NCBI RefSeq assembly: GCF_048984525.1 | Contig: NZ_JBMGJC010000016.1 | Span: 19,348-83,347 of the forward strand | Source: Syntrophopropionicum propionicicum_A | GTDB lineage: Bacteria; Bacillota; Desulfotomaculia; Desulfotomaculales; Pelotomaculaceae | Length of the DNA stretch: 64,000 nucleotides | Direction of reading: 5' to 3' | In this document: positions 27,803-39,200 of the stretch, one piece after another | Layout of the letters: every line of letters starts with the position of its first letter | Numbering within the stretch: position 1 is the first letter of the stretch | Translations under genes and position numbers: made by a program | The notes under the pieces: model-generated | What the model saw: the letters and a program-made list of their open reading frames with translations, nothing else | What the model was told of the DNA's origin: nothing | The model's database searches: none

Positions 27803-28780
27803 TCAAACCCCAACCCACCTGTCCACATGCGTGAAATACAGCCCGGCTTCAAAAACCTTTTCTTTAGCTATCTCCTCCCAGAACCTCCGGTACATTTCCA
27901 CTTGAGGTCGATAGTATTTAACTAGATTTGCAAGGCCTTCTTCGTTTTCTACCGTATCAGTCTTGTAGTCTACTATCACCCAACCACCGTCCTCAAGGAA
28001 AACGAGGTCAATAACCCCGGAAATAACAGTATCCCCTTTAAAACCTTGTTTCCCCTCTTCAACCTTCACTGAAAAAGGGACTTCCACAAACCGCTTTTTA
28101 CTCTGCAGCATTCTTTTCCAAATAGTTGACTGCATAATTTTATTTATCAGGCTTAAGACCTGCTCTTTTTCCTCCGGCGCCCTATCTTCCTCTGCAATAA
28201 CATTCTCAACAAAAAGATCCAGGTTAGCGGGCACTTTCTTAACAACGGATTCCAGTACTCTGTGAATCACCCTGCCCCAGGACTGCCCGCGGCCGGTACT
28301 TTTTCTCTCCGGACCTTCAATCCCCTCTTTTGACAGGGCGGTAACAGAAGCAACGCTGTAACTTGGTACGTTAATGGAGCTCTCCGGGCCAAGAAAACCA
28401 TCCCTTGCTTTGATCAGGTCCTGTTTAGTAATCGTATCACCGCCCACAATCGCTGGCGCCGGGCTGACCTTAACCTCCTCCAATGCGGGAACGCCTTCCA
28501 TGTGTTCTTCAAATAGCTTCCAGGGGCTGATTTCCGGCTTGTCCGGGTAAACGCTTATTACCAACAGGTTCTTTGCCCTGGTGGCAGCTACATAGAGCAA
28601 ACGGGTTTCCTCAGCTTCAAGGTACTGTTTCTCTACAGCGGCTAACTCATCCCAGTTTAAAGGCTGGCCCAGTATTTCTTCGGTGTATCCTTGTTTCTTT
28701 TTAATTACATAGTAGCCGCGCGGCTTACCGCCAGTTCTATTAATATGTACAGAAGGCTCCCAGGTAACAATTAGATGGGC
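27803..28780 (-). pseudogene. addA C-terminal fragment (helicase motif VI plus RecB-like nuclease)
   Basis: The open frame reads from about 28780 (IVTWEPSVHINRTGG, typical of AddA before motif VI) through EAEETRLLYVAATRAKN (helicase motif VI) to a complete RecB-type nuclease domain with GVIDLVF and WVIVDYKTD (about 230 residues later). All upstream helicase motifs are missing: at about 28780 the sequence changes abruptly to AT-rich DNA of an unrelated gene on the other strand. The first ATG in frame (28600) would give 265 residues. What is seen: a clean 5' truncation. AddA would need the helicase part and AddB, so it is probably dead. Confidence 0.75.
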
Positions 28781-29848
28781 AAATGAGTCACTAAAAAAAT
28801 GGAATGATAATGATAATTATGCAGTAATTATATTAGGTTATTGCTTTTTATCAGTACCTAAAGGAGAAAAAAAAGCAAAGAAAATTGCAGAAGAAATACT
28901 CATTGATCATTCTGACTGGTTAGATTACATGCAATCCGCATTTTATATTATGGAGAATACTACAAAGAGGCAAATTATTATATAGATATGTACAAAAATG
29001 CAATTAATCATTTACCAACTTATGAAAAGCTTGTTGAGAAAATATATTGGTCTATGATAATCGAAGATTCATTAGTTAATGATAATATTTGGGTACAATC
29101 AAGAAATATAGATAAGCAATTAGAACGTGAACAAATTTCCGAACAAAAAGCAAAGGACATATATTTGAATATATTGAAAATAAATCCCTATATAAGAGAT
29201 TCTTTTGCGAACCTATGTCACATACTTTTTAAGGAAGATAATTTAAGTGAAGTAATCAAAATATGTGATTATATTATGGGAAAAATTGAAAATGACGAAG
29301 AAAATCAAGTTGACATTGAAGATAGAAAAATAATTATTTCAATGGCATTAAGTACAAAAGCATGGTCAGTTTATAAAAAATGTGGCTTATCAAACCTACC
29401 TTTAATTGAGTCGTTTTTTAAAAAAAGTTTAAAAATGCATGCTAATAATCCTTGGGGCCATTACTGGCGTGGTATGTATTTGCATAGAATTGAAAGGGAG
29501 TCCGGAAATGCAGAAAAAGAACTAAGAGAAGCTTATAGGCTTAGGAAAATATCTCCCTTCTCTTTTGGGTTAGCATTAGTTATTTGTGAAACCAATACTA
29601 ATCGCTTTTCCTTATCTAGAAATGATGAAGTAATTAAGTTATGTGAAGAAGGACTTTTATTGTGCTCATCTGTCTCTTATTGGGGTTATGGTTTAATCTC
29701 TAGCCTTGATCTACTTAAATATATTGCAATATCACGTAAGAATCTTGGATTTGAAGGGGGAAAAATTGATAATGAAATTAATACAATCAGTGCTATGGAA
29801 GATATAGTTCAATTTCAATCACTTACCCAAAAAAGTTATTTTATATAA
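28781..29848 (+). pseudogene. TPR-like protein, 5'-truncated and frameshifted
   Basis: From the junction at about 28781 one frame reads RWANESLKKWNDNDNYAVIILGYC... to a stop at about 28985; near 28940 the continuation moves to the +1 frame (GEYYKEANYYIDMYKNAINH), which stays open to 29848. The second part alone is 286 residues from ATG 28988 and has helix pairs with A/G-rich TPR spacing (for example NPWGHYWRGMYLHRIERE). No start or ribosome site precedes the first part. Very AT-rich compared with its neighbours. Function unknown; probably a broken passenger gene. Confidence 0.55.
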
Positions 29849-29897
29849 ATTGAAATAAGGGGTATTTTTCTTATTTATAAAAATTATAAAGATTGCT

Positions 29898-32800
29898 TCA
29901 ACTCATAACCTTATCCAGCAGCGCTGCGTAACTATCCACCACATCATACACAACTGAATCGGTGCTGATAGCCTTGAAGTGTTCACGGGCGCAGTGGATT
30001 TTTGCTTCTTCCACCATACGGAGCTGCATGGTGGACATGGAGCCCTTCGTTTCAGCGACAAAGTAAATATGCTTCACTTTGTCCTCATAAAAAGCGATGG
30101 CCCAATCTGGGTTATACTTTCCGACCGGTGTACTGATGTAAAAACCGTTCGGGAGCTTCACATAGACCGCAACCTCACTGCTGGTATCTACGTTTTCCGC
30201 GAAAGTTTTCTCGTTCGCTGAATCGTAAAGTATGTGGTCATACAAATGCTTTTTTGCCGCCATCGCGTTTACACCAAGTTGCCCTTTTAGCGTCGGCTCG
30301 GTGAAAATGGTGGTGTCATACACAGCATCCAGTTTGTCGTAGGTAATGTGCTGGATGATCACTGTAGCCTTTTGTTCGTTGATAATCTGCGCCGCCTTGA
30401 TTATGAATTCCTCCGGATTATTGGCAAACTGGCCAAAAACAGCCTTTTTGATTCCGCGCAGGATGCTCACGACGGCTTTTCTGGTTAGCCCCGTTTCAGC
30501 AACAACTTTCCCCACGAGGTCATATTTCACCGCCGCGCTGGAGGTTATTTCGGCTGTGAAAACCTCGTTATCTTCCTTTACAAAGGCCGCGCCGGCCTGC
30601 AGCTGTTCCCGCGATTGGATGTCGGTCATCGTGCCGGACTCGACCTTGAAATGTATTTTGGAAACACGGAGTTCGCGGTTCAGGACCGATATCGCTTTTT
30701 GAACCAGTTCCTCCTGGTCAAATTCCACCACATACACGGACTTGGCGTTGATCTGAGCCCAGAGCTTCTGGAATTCCGGCAAGCCCAGCTTGGTTTTGTC
30801 CAGCTTCAGTTCGACATTGTTTTTCCGGGCGTTCTCCGGCTGCATAGCGCGTGTATCATAGATTGAGTCGATGATCGCTATAACAGCTTCTTTACAATCG
30901 TCGGCTTCCTCGGCAATCTTGATATTGCCGTTTCTCTTATCCTCGTAATACTTTTCCGTGAGGACGCCTTTCTTCACATATCCGCTGACAATGAGACCCT
31001 CGTAAATACTTTGAGACAGTTCTAAATCGATCACCTGCTGAGCGCCGCCAGCGTCCTTGATGACCTTGTTCATAAACAGTTCAGCCGTGACCATGCGCGG
31101 CCTGTCTGTCACAGCTTCGGCAAGTTCGTTTTGCAAGCCTTTGGCGAAGCTGTCATAACTTTCGTTGGCGACAACAGTAAGCACGTTGACGTTATGGACA
31201 TCTTCACCCAACAGATTTGTATCCATACGTTCGCCGCTCTGGTTGACCGCCAGCCGCAAGCCGCGCCCGACTTCCTGCCGTTTGCGGACATCGCTGCCGC
31301 TCTGCTTCAACGTGCAGATTTGAAACACGTTCGGATTGTCCCAGCCTTCGCGGAGGGCGGAATGTGAAAAGATGAACCGTACCGGCTCACGGCGGTCAAG
31401 CAAACGCTCCTTATTTTTCATAATCAGGTCATAGGCATCCACGTCATCGGAGGTACGTTCTTTCCTATCGCCCAGCTTGCTGTCCACCAAGCGATGGCTC
31501 TTTTTATCGATGGAAAAATACCCGGCATGGATTTCGTCTGCTTTGATGCCGTCAAGATATTTCAGGTATTCATCGCTTTCGCCGATCTCGATCTGGAGGT
31601 TGCCTACTATCTGATTGTATTCTTCCTCAAACATATTGGCATAGAGACCATTAAAGGCTTGTCCGGCATCGTTGTACTGCTTATACTTTGCCACCTCGTC
31701 GATGAAGAAAAGCGACAGCACCTTGATACCTTTGTAGAACAGGCCACGTTCCCGCTCGATATGAGAGAGGATGGTTTCGCGGATTTGGATGCGTCGAAGC
31801 TGCTCCTCGCTGACCGCACCGACAACATCACCGGCAAAGAGCTTGATGCCGTTGGTAAATTCGATGGAACTGTCCCGCCCGTCGATCCGCAGTACGGTAT
31901 ATCCATTCTTGTATTCGGCCAGTTCACCGGAGTTAGGAAACAGGTTGAAATTTTCGCCGACAGTACGCCGCGTTTTGCGGAGAACTTTTGCGCCTTTAAC
32001 GTCAAACTCAATGGTGGCGGTGGGGTTACCCTTTGAAAGGTTGATACTTTCCAGATACACATACCCCTCCGTCGCTGTGCTGCCCGTAACAGAAATGCCT
32101 TTAACGGCAATTTTCTTAACCAGTCTCTTGTTGTAGGCTTCCATGGCGTCCAGGCGGTAAATCATGTTGTAAACACTGTCCTTCTTGTGCGTCGCCGAAT
32201 AGCGAATCGTGAACAGTGGATTGAATTCTTTCAAGCGTTCTTTGGTAGCTGCGCCTTCCACCGACTGCGGCTCGTCGATGATCAGGATGGGGTTCGTTTT
32301 GGCCAGGATGTCAATGGGTTTACGGCTCCTGAACTCATCCAGCTTCATGTAGATACGCCGGGCATCTTTGCCCCTGGCGTTAAACGCCTGTGAGTTGATG
32401 ATCATCGTGTTAATGGCGCTGTCGGAAGCGAATCGGTCTATCTCGGTAAGCTGCGCGGAATTATAGATGAAATACCGGATTTTCTTGCCGTATTCCTCAG
32501 CGAAATGGTCCTCAGTAATCTGGAAAGACTTATACACACCCTCCCGGATGGCGACGCTGGGCACGACGATAATGAACTTGCTCCAGCCGTATCGTTTGTT
32601 CAACTCGTACATGGTTTTTATGTATGTATACGTTTTCCCGACACCAGTCTCCATTTCCACAGTCAGGTTGTACCGCCCCACCAACTGTTTGGAGGGCTCA
32701 ATCTGATTGCTCCGCTGGATTTTATTGATGTTTTCCAGGATAACGCCGTCGTTCAATTCCGGCACGAGCCGATAGTTACCAAAGCCGGTAAAGCGTTCGG

Positions 32801-32945
32801 CTTCGTCCGTTGCCATCTGCTCGTTTTTTACATAACCTTTGTCCATCATGTAGGTGGGCGTGAGGCAGGGTTGCCCGGTGAACACATCACAAATTGCTTT
32901 TGCCGCGTCCGCCTGGAATTTCTGGTGTTTGAATTGCAGTTTCAT
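29898..32945 (-). CDS. res: Type III restriction enzyme, Res subunit
   Basis: A 1015-residue ATP-dependent restriction subunit that translocates or slides between two recognition sites and cuts DNA with Mod. Motifs: Walker A METGVGKTYT (about residues 97-106), DEXH-box IIDEPQSVEG (about 221-230), RYSATH (about 248-253), the C-lobe SALREGWDNPNVFQICTL with RKRQEVGRGLRLA, and at the C-terminus a PD-(D/E)XK nuclease with NPDWAIAFYED and VAETKG. All catalytic parts appear intact and length is normal. Last gene of a five-gene minus-strand operon; 115 bp separate it from mod. Confidence 0.93.
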   Translation of the reverse strand: MKLQFKHQKFQADAAKAICDVFTGQPCLTPTYMMDKGYVKNEQMATDEAERFTGFGNYRLVPELNDGVILENINKIQRSNQIEPSKQLVGRYNLTVEMETGVGKTYTYIKTMYELNKRYGWSKFIIVVPSVAIREGVYKSFQITEDHFAEEYGKKIRYFIYNSAQLTEIDRFASDSAINTMIINSQAFNARGKDARRIYMKLDEFRSRKPIDILAKTNPILIIDEPQSVEGAATKERLKEFNPLFTIRYSATHKKDSVYNMIYRLDAMEAYNKRLVKKIAVKGISVTGSTATEGYVYLESINLSKGNPTATIEFDVKGAKVLRKTRRTVGENFNLFPNSGELAEYKNGYTVLRIDGRDSSIEFTNGIKLFAGDVVGAVSEEQLRRIQIRETILSHIERERGLFYKGIKVLSLFFIDEVAKYKQYNDAGQAFNGLYANMFEEEYNQIVGNLQIEIGESDEYLKYLDGIKADEIHAGYFSIDKKSHRLVDSKLGDRKERTSDDVDAYDLIMKNKERLLDRREPVRFIFSHSALREGWDNPNVFQICTLKQSGSDVRKRQEVGRGLRLAVNQSGERMDTNLLGEDVHNVNVLTVVANESYDSFAKGLQNELAEAVTDRPRMVTAELFMNKVIKDAGGAQQVIDLELSQSIYEGLIVSGYVKKGVLTEKYYEDKRNGNIKIAEEADDCKEAVIAIIDSIYDTRAMQPENARKNNVELKLDKTKLGLPEFQKLWAQINAKSVYVVEFDQEELVQKAISVLNRELRVSKIHFKVESGTMTDIQSREQLQAGAAFVKEDNEVFTAEITSSAAVKYDLVGKVVAETGLTRKAVVSILRGIKKAVFGQFANNPEEFIIKAAQIINEQKATVIIQHITYDKLDAVYDTTIFTEPTLKGQLGVNAMAAKKHLYDHILYDSANEKTFAENVDTSSEVAVYVKLPNGFYISTPVGKYNPDWAIAFYEDKVKHIYFVAETKGSMSTMQLRMVEEAKIHCAREHFKAISTDSVVYDVVDSYAALLDKVMS

Positions 32946-33060
32946 TTGCCGTCACCTCCCGAACCGGTGCATTATTTGCACAAGTTGATCTATTAAAAAA
33001 TCTTTAATGGTTGAACGGTTTCCAATTTGGAAACACATGATTTCATGTTTCTGTTTCATT

Positions 33061-35010
33061 TCAGATCACCCTCACGCTGGTGTTGGGCGCGAGCAGCTTG
33101 AAGATTTCCTCCACGTTTATTTTTTCAGGGCTGCCGGCAAAGCTGTTGTCGCGGAACACAGCGCGTAGCGGCTGGCGCATGGCGATTTCCTTAACTACCG
33201 TGTCGCTGATATGCTTGTCAAAACAGGCGATGAGGTCGCCGTCGTTATAGTTGTGTACGGTGAATCCACTTATTTTCTCCTGAGTGTGCGGCATGGAGAG
33301 GGGTAAGCCCCAGTCCAGAAGGCAGGCGTAGAGTAGGTCCATGTCGGTACGGTCATCTTTTATGTTGTCTTCCATCAGCAAAAGCAAGTCCTGGTTGTAT
33401 TCTCCCGCCGCGTAATATACGTCCTGCATGTTGGTGGAATCCAGCTTGAGGACGCGGAAGCCGATGTCAAGGTTTTGCGCCGTCAGCCCGGCTTCTTCCT
33501 TGATCTTCCCTCCGGCTCGGCGAATGCGTTCCTTGCCGATTTCTGAGATGTTGGCATAGCCCGCTTTGGCTGCTTCGCTATCTGGAGCGCAGGGTTCGGG
33601 CAGCTGCACCATGATGAATTTGCGCTTACCGCCATCCTCAGCATTGAGTTGCATTACTGCGTGGGCGGTTGTGGCAGACCCAGAGAAGAAGTCGAGAATA
33701 ATATCATCGTCTTTGGGATTAGTAATATATGAAATCAACTTTTTAATATCATCTGTGCTCTTTGGATTTTCAAACACACGAATATTATCAAATATCTTAT
33801 TAAAATCCATAGTCGCCGTTTGTGCATAACTAAAAATCACACTTCGCATAACCTGCTGGTCTGCTTCAAAAAGGTTGCGACGAATTCGAGGCAAAGTTGT
33901 TTCGTCAGGCCCAAAAACTACTCTGCCATTTTTTATTTCTTCTTGCATCCTTTGTGGATTTGGAAACCTCCAACCAGCATCAGGAACCTTACAAGGTTTC
34001 CCAGTAATAGGATGAAGTACTTCATATTTTGGGCCACCACCCCCTGGCCAACTTATGTTTCCATCGTCTCTAAATGGCCCATGTTCATCAACTTTTGTAA
34101 ACCGTGCCAAAGGTTTTCGCTCATCATCTTTAGGCCATGAAGCATACAATGCTTTTAACCCTTCATTAACTTTTTCCCAATCATCTTTATACATTTTTCG
34201 AAGCCGCATGAATTCAGCTTTTACTTCATCTACGCCTTCTTTAGGAGCGCGTAGTACCAAACCCATATCATAAATAGTTTGGGCACTCTTGAAGTATACA
34301 AGCATGTATTCATGCCCAACAGAAAAGTATTTAGCATCGTTTTTTCTATTCTTGTCATAGACAAGGCAAGCTACAAAATTGCGCTCACCAAAAATCTCAT
34401 CAGTAATTTTCCGAAGTTGCGCCACTTCAGCATCATCAATACTCATAAGAATAATCCCATCCGCAGTAAGCAAATTTCGTGCTAACACGAGGCGTGGGTA
34501 GATCATGCTGCACCAGTCGGAATGGAAACGCCCGTTGCTTTCGGTATTACGAAAAAGACGATCTCCGTCCTCGTCGAATATGCCCAGTTGCTCGTCATAC
34601 TCGTCCTTTTCGAGCGTGAAATTATCACGGTACAGAAAATCATTGCCCGTGTTGTACGGTGGATCTATGTAAATCATCTTTACTTTACCAAGATAACTTT
34701 CCTGAAGTAGCTTCAGCACATCGAGGTTGTCTCCCTCAATGTAGAGATTTTCGGTGGTATCCCAGTTTTTACTCTCCTCCACGCAGGGGCGCAACGTCTT
34801 ACGGATAGGGCGCCCCGCCTCGGCAATAGCGGCTTTTTTCCCTACCCAGGTAAACTCATAGGCTTCGTCACCATACACCTCGACGCCCAGCAGGGAGCGC
34901 AGCAGGTCGAAATTCACCTTTCCCTCGGTGACAACACCGGGAAACACTTCAGAAATTTTGTTGATGTTCGCAGTTGCCATATCCGGAGATTCAAAGCGGG
35001 GTTTATCCAT
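33061..35010 (-). CDS. mod: Type III DNA methyltransferase, Mod subunit
   Basis: A 649-residue N6-adenine methyltransferase of the beta class, which also sets the target sequence for Res. The catalytic motif IV DPPYNTG comes first (about residues 116-122) and the AdoMet motif I DFFSGSATTAHA later (about 434-445), the order of beta-class Mod enzymes. The variable middle (about 240-400) is the likely target-recognition region and is noticeably AT-richer than the ends, suggesting domain exchange. It starts at ATG 35010 right after the stop of the 183-residue gene. Confidence 0.93.
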   Translation of the reverse strand: MDKPRFESPDMATANINKISEVFPGVVTEGKVNFDLLRSLLGVEVYGDEAYEFTWVGKKAAIAEAGRPIRKTLRPCVEESKNWDTTENLYIEGDNLDVLKLLQESYLGKVKMIYIDPPYNTGNDFLYRDNFTLEKDEYDEQLGIFDEDGDRLFRNTESNGRFHSDWCSMIYPRLVLARNLLTADGIILMSIDDAEVAQLRKITDEIFGERNFVACLVYDKNRKNDAKYFSVGHEYMLVYFKSAQTIYDMGLVLRAPKEGVDEVKAEFMRLRKMYKDDWEKVNEGLKALYASWPKDDERKPLARFTKVDEHGPFRDDGNISWPGGGGPKYEVLHPITGKPCKVPDAGWRFPNPQRMQEEIKNGRVVFGPDETTLPRIRRNLFEADQQVMRSVIFSYAQTATMDFNKIFDNIRVFENPKSTDDIKKLISYITNPKDDDIILDFFSGSATTAHAVMQLNAEDGGKRKFIMVQLPEPCAPDSEAAKAGYANISEIGKERIRRAGGKIKEEAGLTAQNLDIGFRVLKLDSTNMQDVYYAAGEYNQDLLLLMEDNIKDDRTDMDLLYACLLDWGLPLSMPHTQEKISGFTVHNYNDGDLIACFDKHISDTVVKEIAMRQPLRAVFRDNSFAGSPEKINVEEIFKLLAPNTSVRVI

Positions 35011-35562
35011 TTACAGTTCCTCCAGCTGTTTTGTTTTAATGTTATAGCCATATCTCTGAGGACTATTAAGTGTTTCCTTTGTATACAACTTAAGTTCCAC
35101 TTTTTTAGAATTCAATTTATATATGTTAATTCCAAATTGGTATTTTCGATTTTTCATCTGCTCTTTTATTTTTCTGTCATCATCACTTTCTTCATCCGAT
35201 GAGTTTTTCTTTATTTCGCAGTAAAATATATCGTTTCGATAATTATTCTTAGCACTACCGCGCTCGTGCAGTATAATATCCGGCGCAATCCAGGTATTAT
35301 TATCAGAATGGTTCTCTTTGGGATTAGGCCTTTTGGTGTCGCCGTCATCATCCCTGTTGTATTCGCCATCAATATAAATACCGTATTTTTCAAGCCACGA
35401 GAATCGCTCGTGAAGATAGATCACTAATCGGTAAGCAATGCTTCTTTCATTTTGATTTTTTCCACCAAGAATTTTTAGGTCGATATCGATTAATTTGGTT
35501 AAAGCAATACCCCATTCAGTAATAAGTTCTACCTTGGATATAACAAAATCATTTCCTTGCAC
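35011..35562 (-). CDS. Small PD-(D/E)XK-like protein inside the type III R-M operon
   Basis: A 183-residue protein not matching a family I can name. The stretch IAPDIILHERGSA followed by DIFYCEIKKNSSDEE (about residues 91-125) has the D ... E-x-K spacing of a PD-(D/E)XK nuclease core. AT-rich compared with res and the helicase. GTG at 35562 with GGGAGA upstream overlaps the preceding DUF4391 gene by 34 bp, and the stop touches the mod start, so it is built into the operon. It could be an accessory nuclease or an immunity factor. Confidence 0.5.
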   Translation of the reverse strand: MQGNDFVISKVELITEWGIALTKLIDIDLKILGGKNQNERSIAYRLVIYLHERFSWLEKYGIYIDGEYNRDDDGDTKRPNPKENHSDNNTWIAPDIILHERGSAKNNYRNDIFYCEIKKNSSDEESDDDRKIKEQMKNRKYQFGINIYKLNSKKVELKLYTKETLNSPQRYGYNIKTKQLEEL

Positions 35563-36218
35563 TCTCTCCCCAGTCCCTCCAATTCTTTCTTCAGTCGCTT
35601 CAACTCGCCGTTGAGCGCGACCTGGATATTAAACTGCTTTTCGCGGCGTACCTTGTTCTCCAGAATGACAATCTCTTTTTGCAGCTTTTGCCGCCGCTCA
35701 TCGCGGGCGACCGCGTCTTTCAAATCGCCGCCTGGTTTGTCTTCCAAACTATCCCCGGCGATTTGTCGTATAAAGCTCTCATACACCGAATCCATGTTAA
35801 GACCGTCCAGCCGTAGCGATAATTCGTCCACAGGCTGCCATTCGGTGTGGTAATAAGCGCCTGGTTTGAAAGCCGCTAGCTTACCCTGGCTCTGTTCTTT
35901 ATACCCGATCCAAGCCTGTACTTTACCCTCATGTACAAGGAGAAACAGGATATGGTAGGGGATCTCTTTGTCAATCAATAGCAGCACCCGCTTGTCAAGG
36001 CCGGGCTGGTTCAGGCGTATCTCTATGACTTCTATTTCATCGACCGTTTCCCCGGCGGCAATATTCACCGTGGAGGGTGCGATTTTATTCTTCCAGTAAA
36101 TCACGTTGATCTGTTCCACAAATACTCGCTTGAGTTCCGCAGTAACGGACAGGTTTTCGTAGAACTTCTGTTTCGGTATACGCCGGTTGAATACCGTTCC
36201 TCTCGGCAAATCAATAAT
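35529..36218 (-). CDS. DUF4391 protein of the type III R-M operon
   Basis: A DUF4391-type protein of about 229 residues, with NRRIPKQKFYENL near the N-terminus, VEQINVIYWKNKIAP, and a C-terminal coiled coil (about residues 165-215). The family is regularly found between a SNF2-type helicase and mod in type III restriction loci; its function is unknown. A TTG at 36209 lies 18 nt from the GGAGG site, whereas an ATT at 36218 is 9 nt away and would give IIDLPRG, closer to the family's opening MxxLP. I therefore prefer the ATT with caution. It is spaced 16 bp from the helicase stop. Confidence 0.75.
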   Translation of the reverse strand: MIDLPRGTVFNRRIPKQKFYENLSVTAELKRVFVEQINVIYWKNKIAPSTVNIAAGETVDEIEVIEIRLNQPGLDKRVLLLIDKEIPYHILFLLVHEGKVQAWIGYKEQSQGKLAAFKPGAYYHTEWQPVDELSLRLDGLNMDSVYESFIRQIAGDSLEDKPGGDLKDAVARDERRQKLQKEIVILENKVRREKQFNIQVALNGELKRLKKELEGLGRECKEMILLYPR

Positions 36219-36233
36219 ATGAGGCGCCTCCCA

Positions 36234-39200
36234 TCAGCGTATTACGAGGAAGCAGATCAGCTCGAAATCATCCAGCCCTGATATAGTCGTATTCAAAGCG
36301 GACGTGCCCCCTCTCCTGAACAGGCTGTCGATATCGCTCTCTTCCTTCACGTCGATGATAGAGTTGATGGCTTCACTCAGCAATTCAGATGACCGGCGCA
36401 TGTCCCTGCCGTCATTGGTTTCCTCGTTGAACGTGTGGCAAAGATCTACCAGCGGCGCTATCTTTCCCTTGCAGAGATACCGCATTTTATCCAGCATTTC
36501 TTTGGGCGAAAGATGGTCGCAGATAACCTCGCCGTCGTCCGCGATATACACCATATAGAACGGATGGAGGCGGTTCTGGTTGTCAATGTTCACACCACCG
36601 TTAATGTTTTTTAGCACAAATAAAACGCCGGGAGGAGCATCGTCCTTTGACTGTACCACAGCGTGGAGCCCGAATGGAATCTTGTCCAAATCACCGTTAT
36701 TTTTAATGTAGTCAAGCAGGTCGAGCCGGAACTCGTTCAAACCTAAATCCATAATGGAAATACCTGTGGACATATCCTCTATGTCGACGACTTCCTCCTG
36801 CAGGCGCTTGAGCTGCGCCTTGCGGTATTCAAGGTCGCCTTTCTCCTCGGCGTTAATGAGGTCGTCGTCGCCGGAGGAAGCCATGACGGAAATTTTCATG
36901 CGGGTTTCCACACGGCTTTTCAGGTTTATATAATCATCCAGCGTCAAGTCCGGCCAGAAGTTCACAAGCTGTATTCGGACGTTGAGGCTGCCGATGCGGT
37001 CAATACGCCCAAAACGCTGGATAATGCGGACCGGATTCCAGTGGATATCATAATTAACAACGTAATCACAGTCTTGCAGGTTCTGTCCCTCGGAAATACA
37101 ATCGGTGGCGATGAGGATATCGATGCGGTCAGTTGAATCCGGCATGAGCAGCGTTTTGTCTTTTGATACGGGAGAAAAACAAGTCAGGACATTATTGAAG
37201 GTCGCCCTGAACTTCGGAATGGTTGTCCTTCCGTCCACATCCCCGGTTATCATGGCGGTGTTAAGACCGTATTTGTCCTTTACAAACCCGCTCACATTCT
37301 GGTACAGATATTCGACTGTATCAGAAAATGCTGAGAATACAAGGACCTTTTTATTATTCTCGTTAATTGGATATTCAATTTTTTCTGAGATCAGACGCAG
37401 CAGGGTACGTAGCTTCGTATCATGTTCCGGCGTGATGTCAGCCACCATAAGCGTTAGCAGTTCCAATATGTCTGAGTCCTTTTGAAGCTCTGCGCGCCAT
37501 GTAACATAGTCCATGTCGTTTAGGTCGATCTTCACTTTTCTGCCGGTGGTGAAAAAATCAGTGTTCTGATCATCATAATCGAAATCAGTATCGTCGCTGA
37601 GTTCGGTCATTTCGATATCGGCTCCCCCATCACTTTCGAATTTGTTAATTTCAGCAATCGTATTATCAATCAACTCTTGTATTCGCTGGAGCGTAAGACG
37701 GAAGGAATAGACGGAGCTTTCCAGCCGTTTCAGGAGGTTAATGCTCATCAGGCGGCGGATACCCTGCTCACGCCCGGCCCGGTTGATGTTGACGTTAGGG
37801 TCTACATATTTGTCCCTTCTGCTCTCAAAGATAAAATCTGTTGGTATGTAGACAGCCAGGTTCAACTTCATTAGCTCGTCATATATCTCGTTATAATTAA
37901 TGGCGTTATCTAAATCGGTCAGGCTCGGCCGCAGAGATACCGGTTTGAGCCTTTCGGGGAAGCTGCCGATTTCGTTTATGATGTAGTACTTTTCTATATG
38001 CTTTCGTGAGCGGGCAATGGTCACGCTATCTAGCACTTCGAAAAAATCGAAGTCGAGCATTTTCAAAAGCGCCGCTGTCGTCCTCTTCCTCAGCTCCAGC
38101 TGGCTCCAGATGTTAAACACTCTTTGCGCGTTACGGAAAATTTCATCAATCGATTTAGATATATTCAGCTTTTCATTTATCAGGTTGGGATTGCCTTCAT
38201 AGGCAAGGGCGAGCTGGTTGCGCAGGTCGACAAAACGGTTGTTCACCGGTGTCGCGGATAGCATGAGCACTTTAGTCTTCACGCCTGGACGGATCACCTT
38301 GTTCAAAAGACGGAGGTAACGGTTCTCCCTTGCATCATCACCGTATACCTCGCCGCCATTACGGAAATTGTGCGACTCATCGATAACGATGAGATCATAG
38401 TTGCCCCAGTTCAGGCGCCCTAAGTCCAGTCCGTTTGATTTGCCGTGATTTCTGGAGAGGTCAGTGTGATAGAGCACATCATAGCGCAGCCGGTCGGCGG
38501 CAATGGGGTTGTTTATATAGTTGTCCTTGTACGTGTTCCAGTTATCTGTCAGTTTCTTTGGGCACAGCACAAGGACCGATTTGTTTCTGTTTTCGTAGTA
38601 CTTAATAACTGCAAGAGCAGTAAACGTCTTGCCGAGTCCCACGCTGTCGGCCAGAATACAGCCGTTATATTTTTCCAGCTTGTTGATAATGGCAAGGGCC
38701 GCGTCCTTTTGAAATTCATACAGCATGCGCCAGATTTTACTCTCTTTGAACCCGGTCGCCTCGTTGGGGAGCACATCCTCGGATATATCTTCGAGGAATT
38801 CGTTGAATATGTTGTAAAGAGCCACGAAATAAAGGAACTCAGCAGAATTTTCGTTGTAGGCGGCGGTGATGCTGTCTATGACCTCTTCGGTCACATCCTG
38901 TAATTTTGTTTTGTCATTCCAGACACTTTCAAACACCCGGATATATTCCAGGCTGTGGGGCGCAGGAAACTTGTTCACCATGTTGTAGCTGTTATTTCCG
39001 CGTTCACAGCCAATGTCCACGGTGGTGAAACCGCCAAGCGGCATATATGTAATCTGCTCGCTGCCGGTCTCTATATTGAGGAAGCCGCCCATATTTTCAG
39101 TCGTGGTATTTGATTTGAACCTGACCTTTTTACGAATCCAATCGGCGCATTCGCGGGCGATTACCTTTTGCGTCAGTTCATTGCGCAGCTTCACTTCAAA

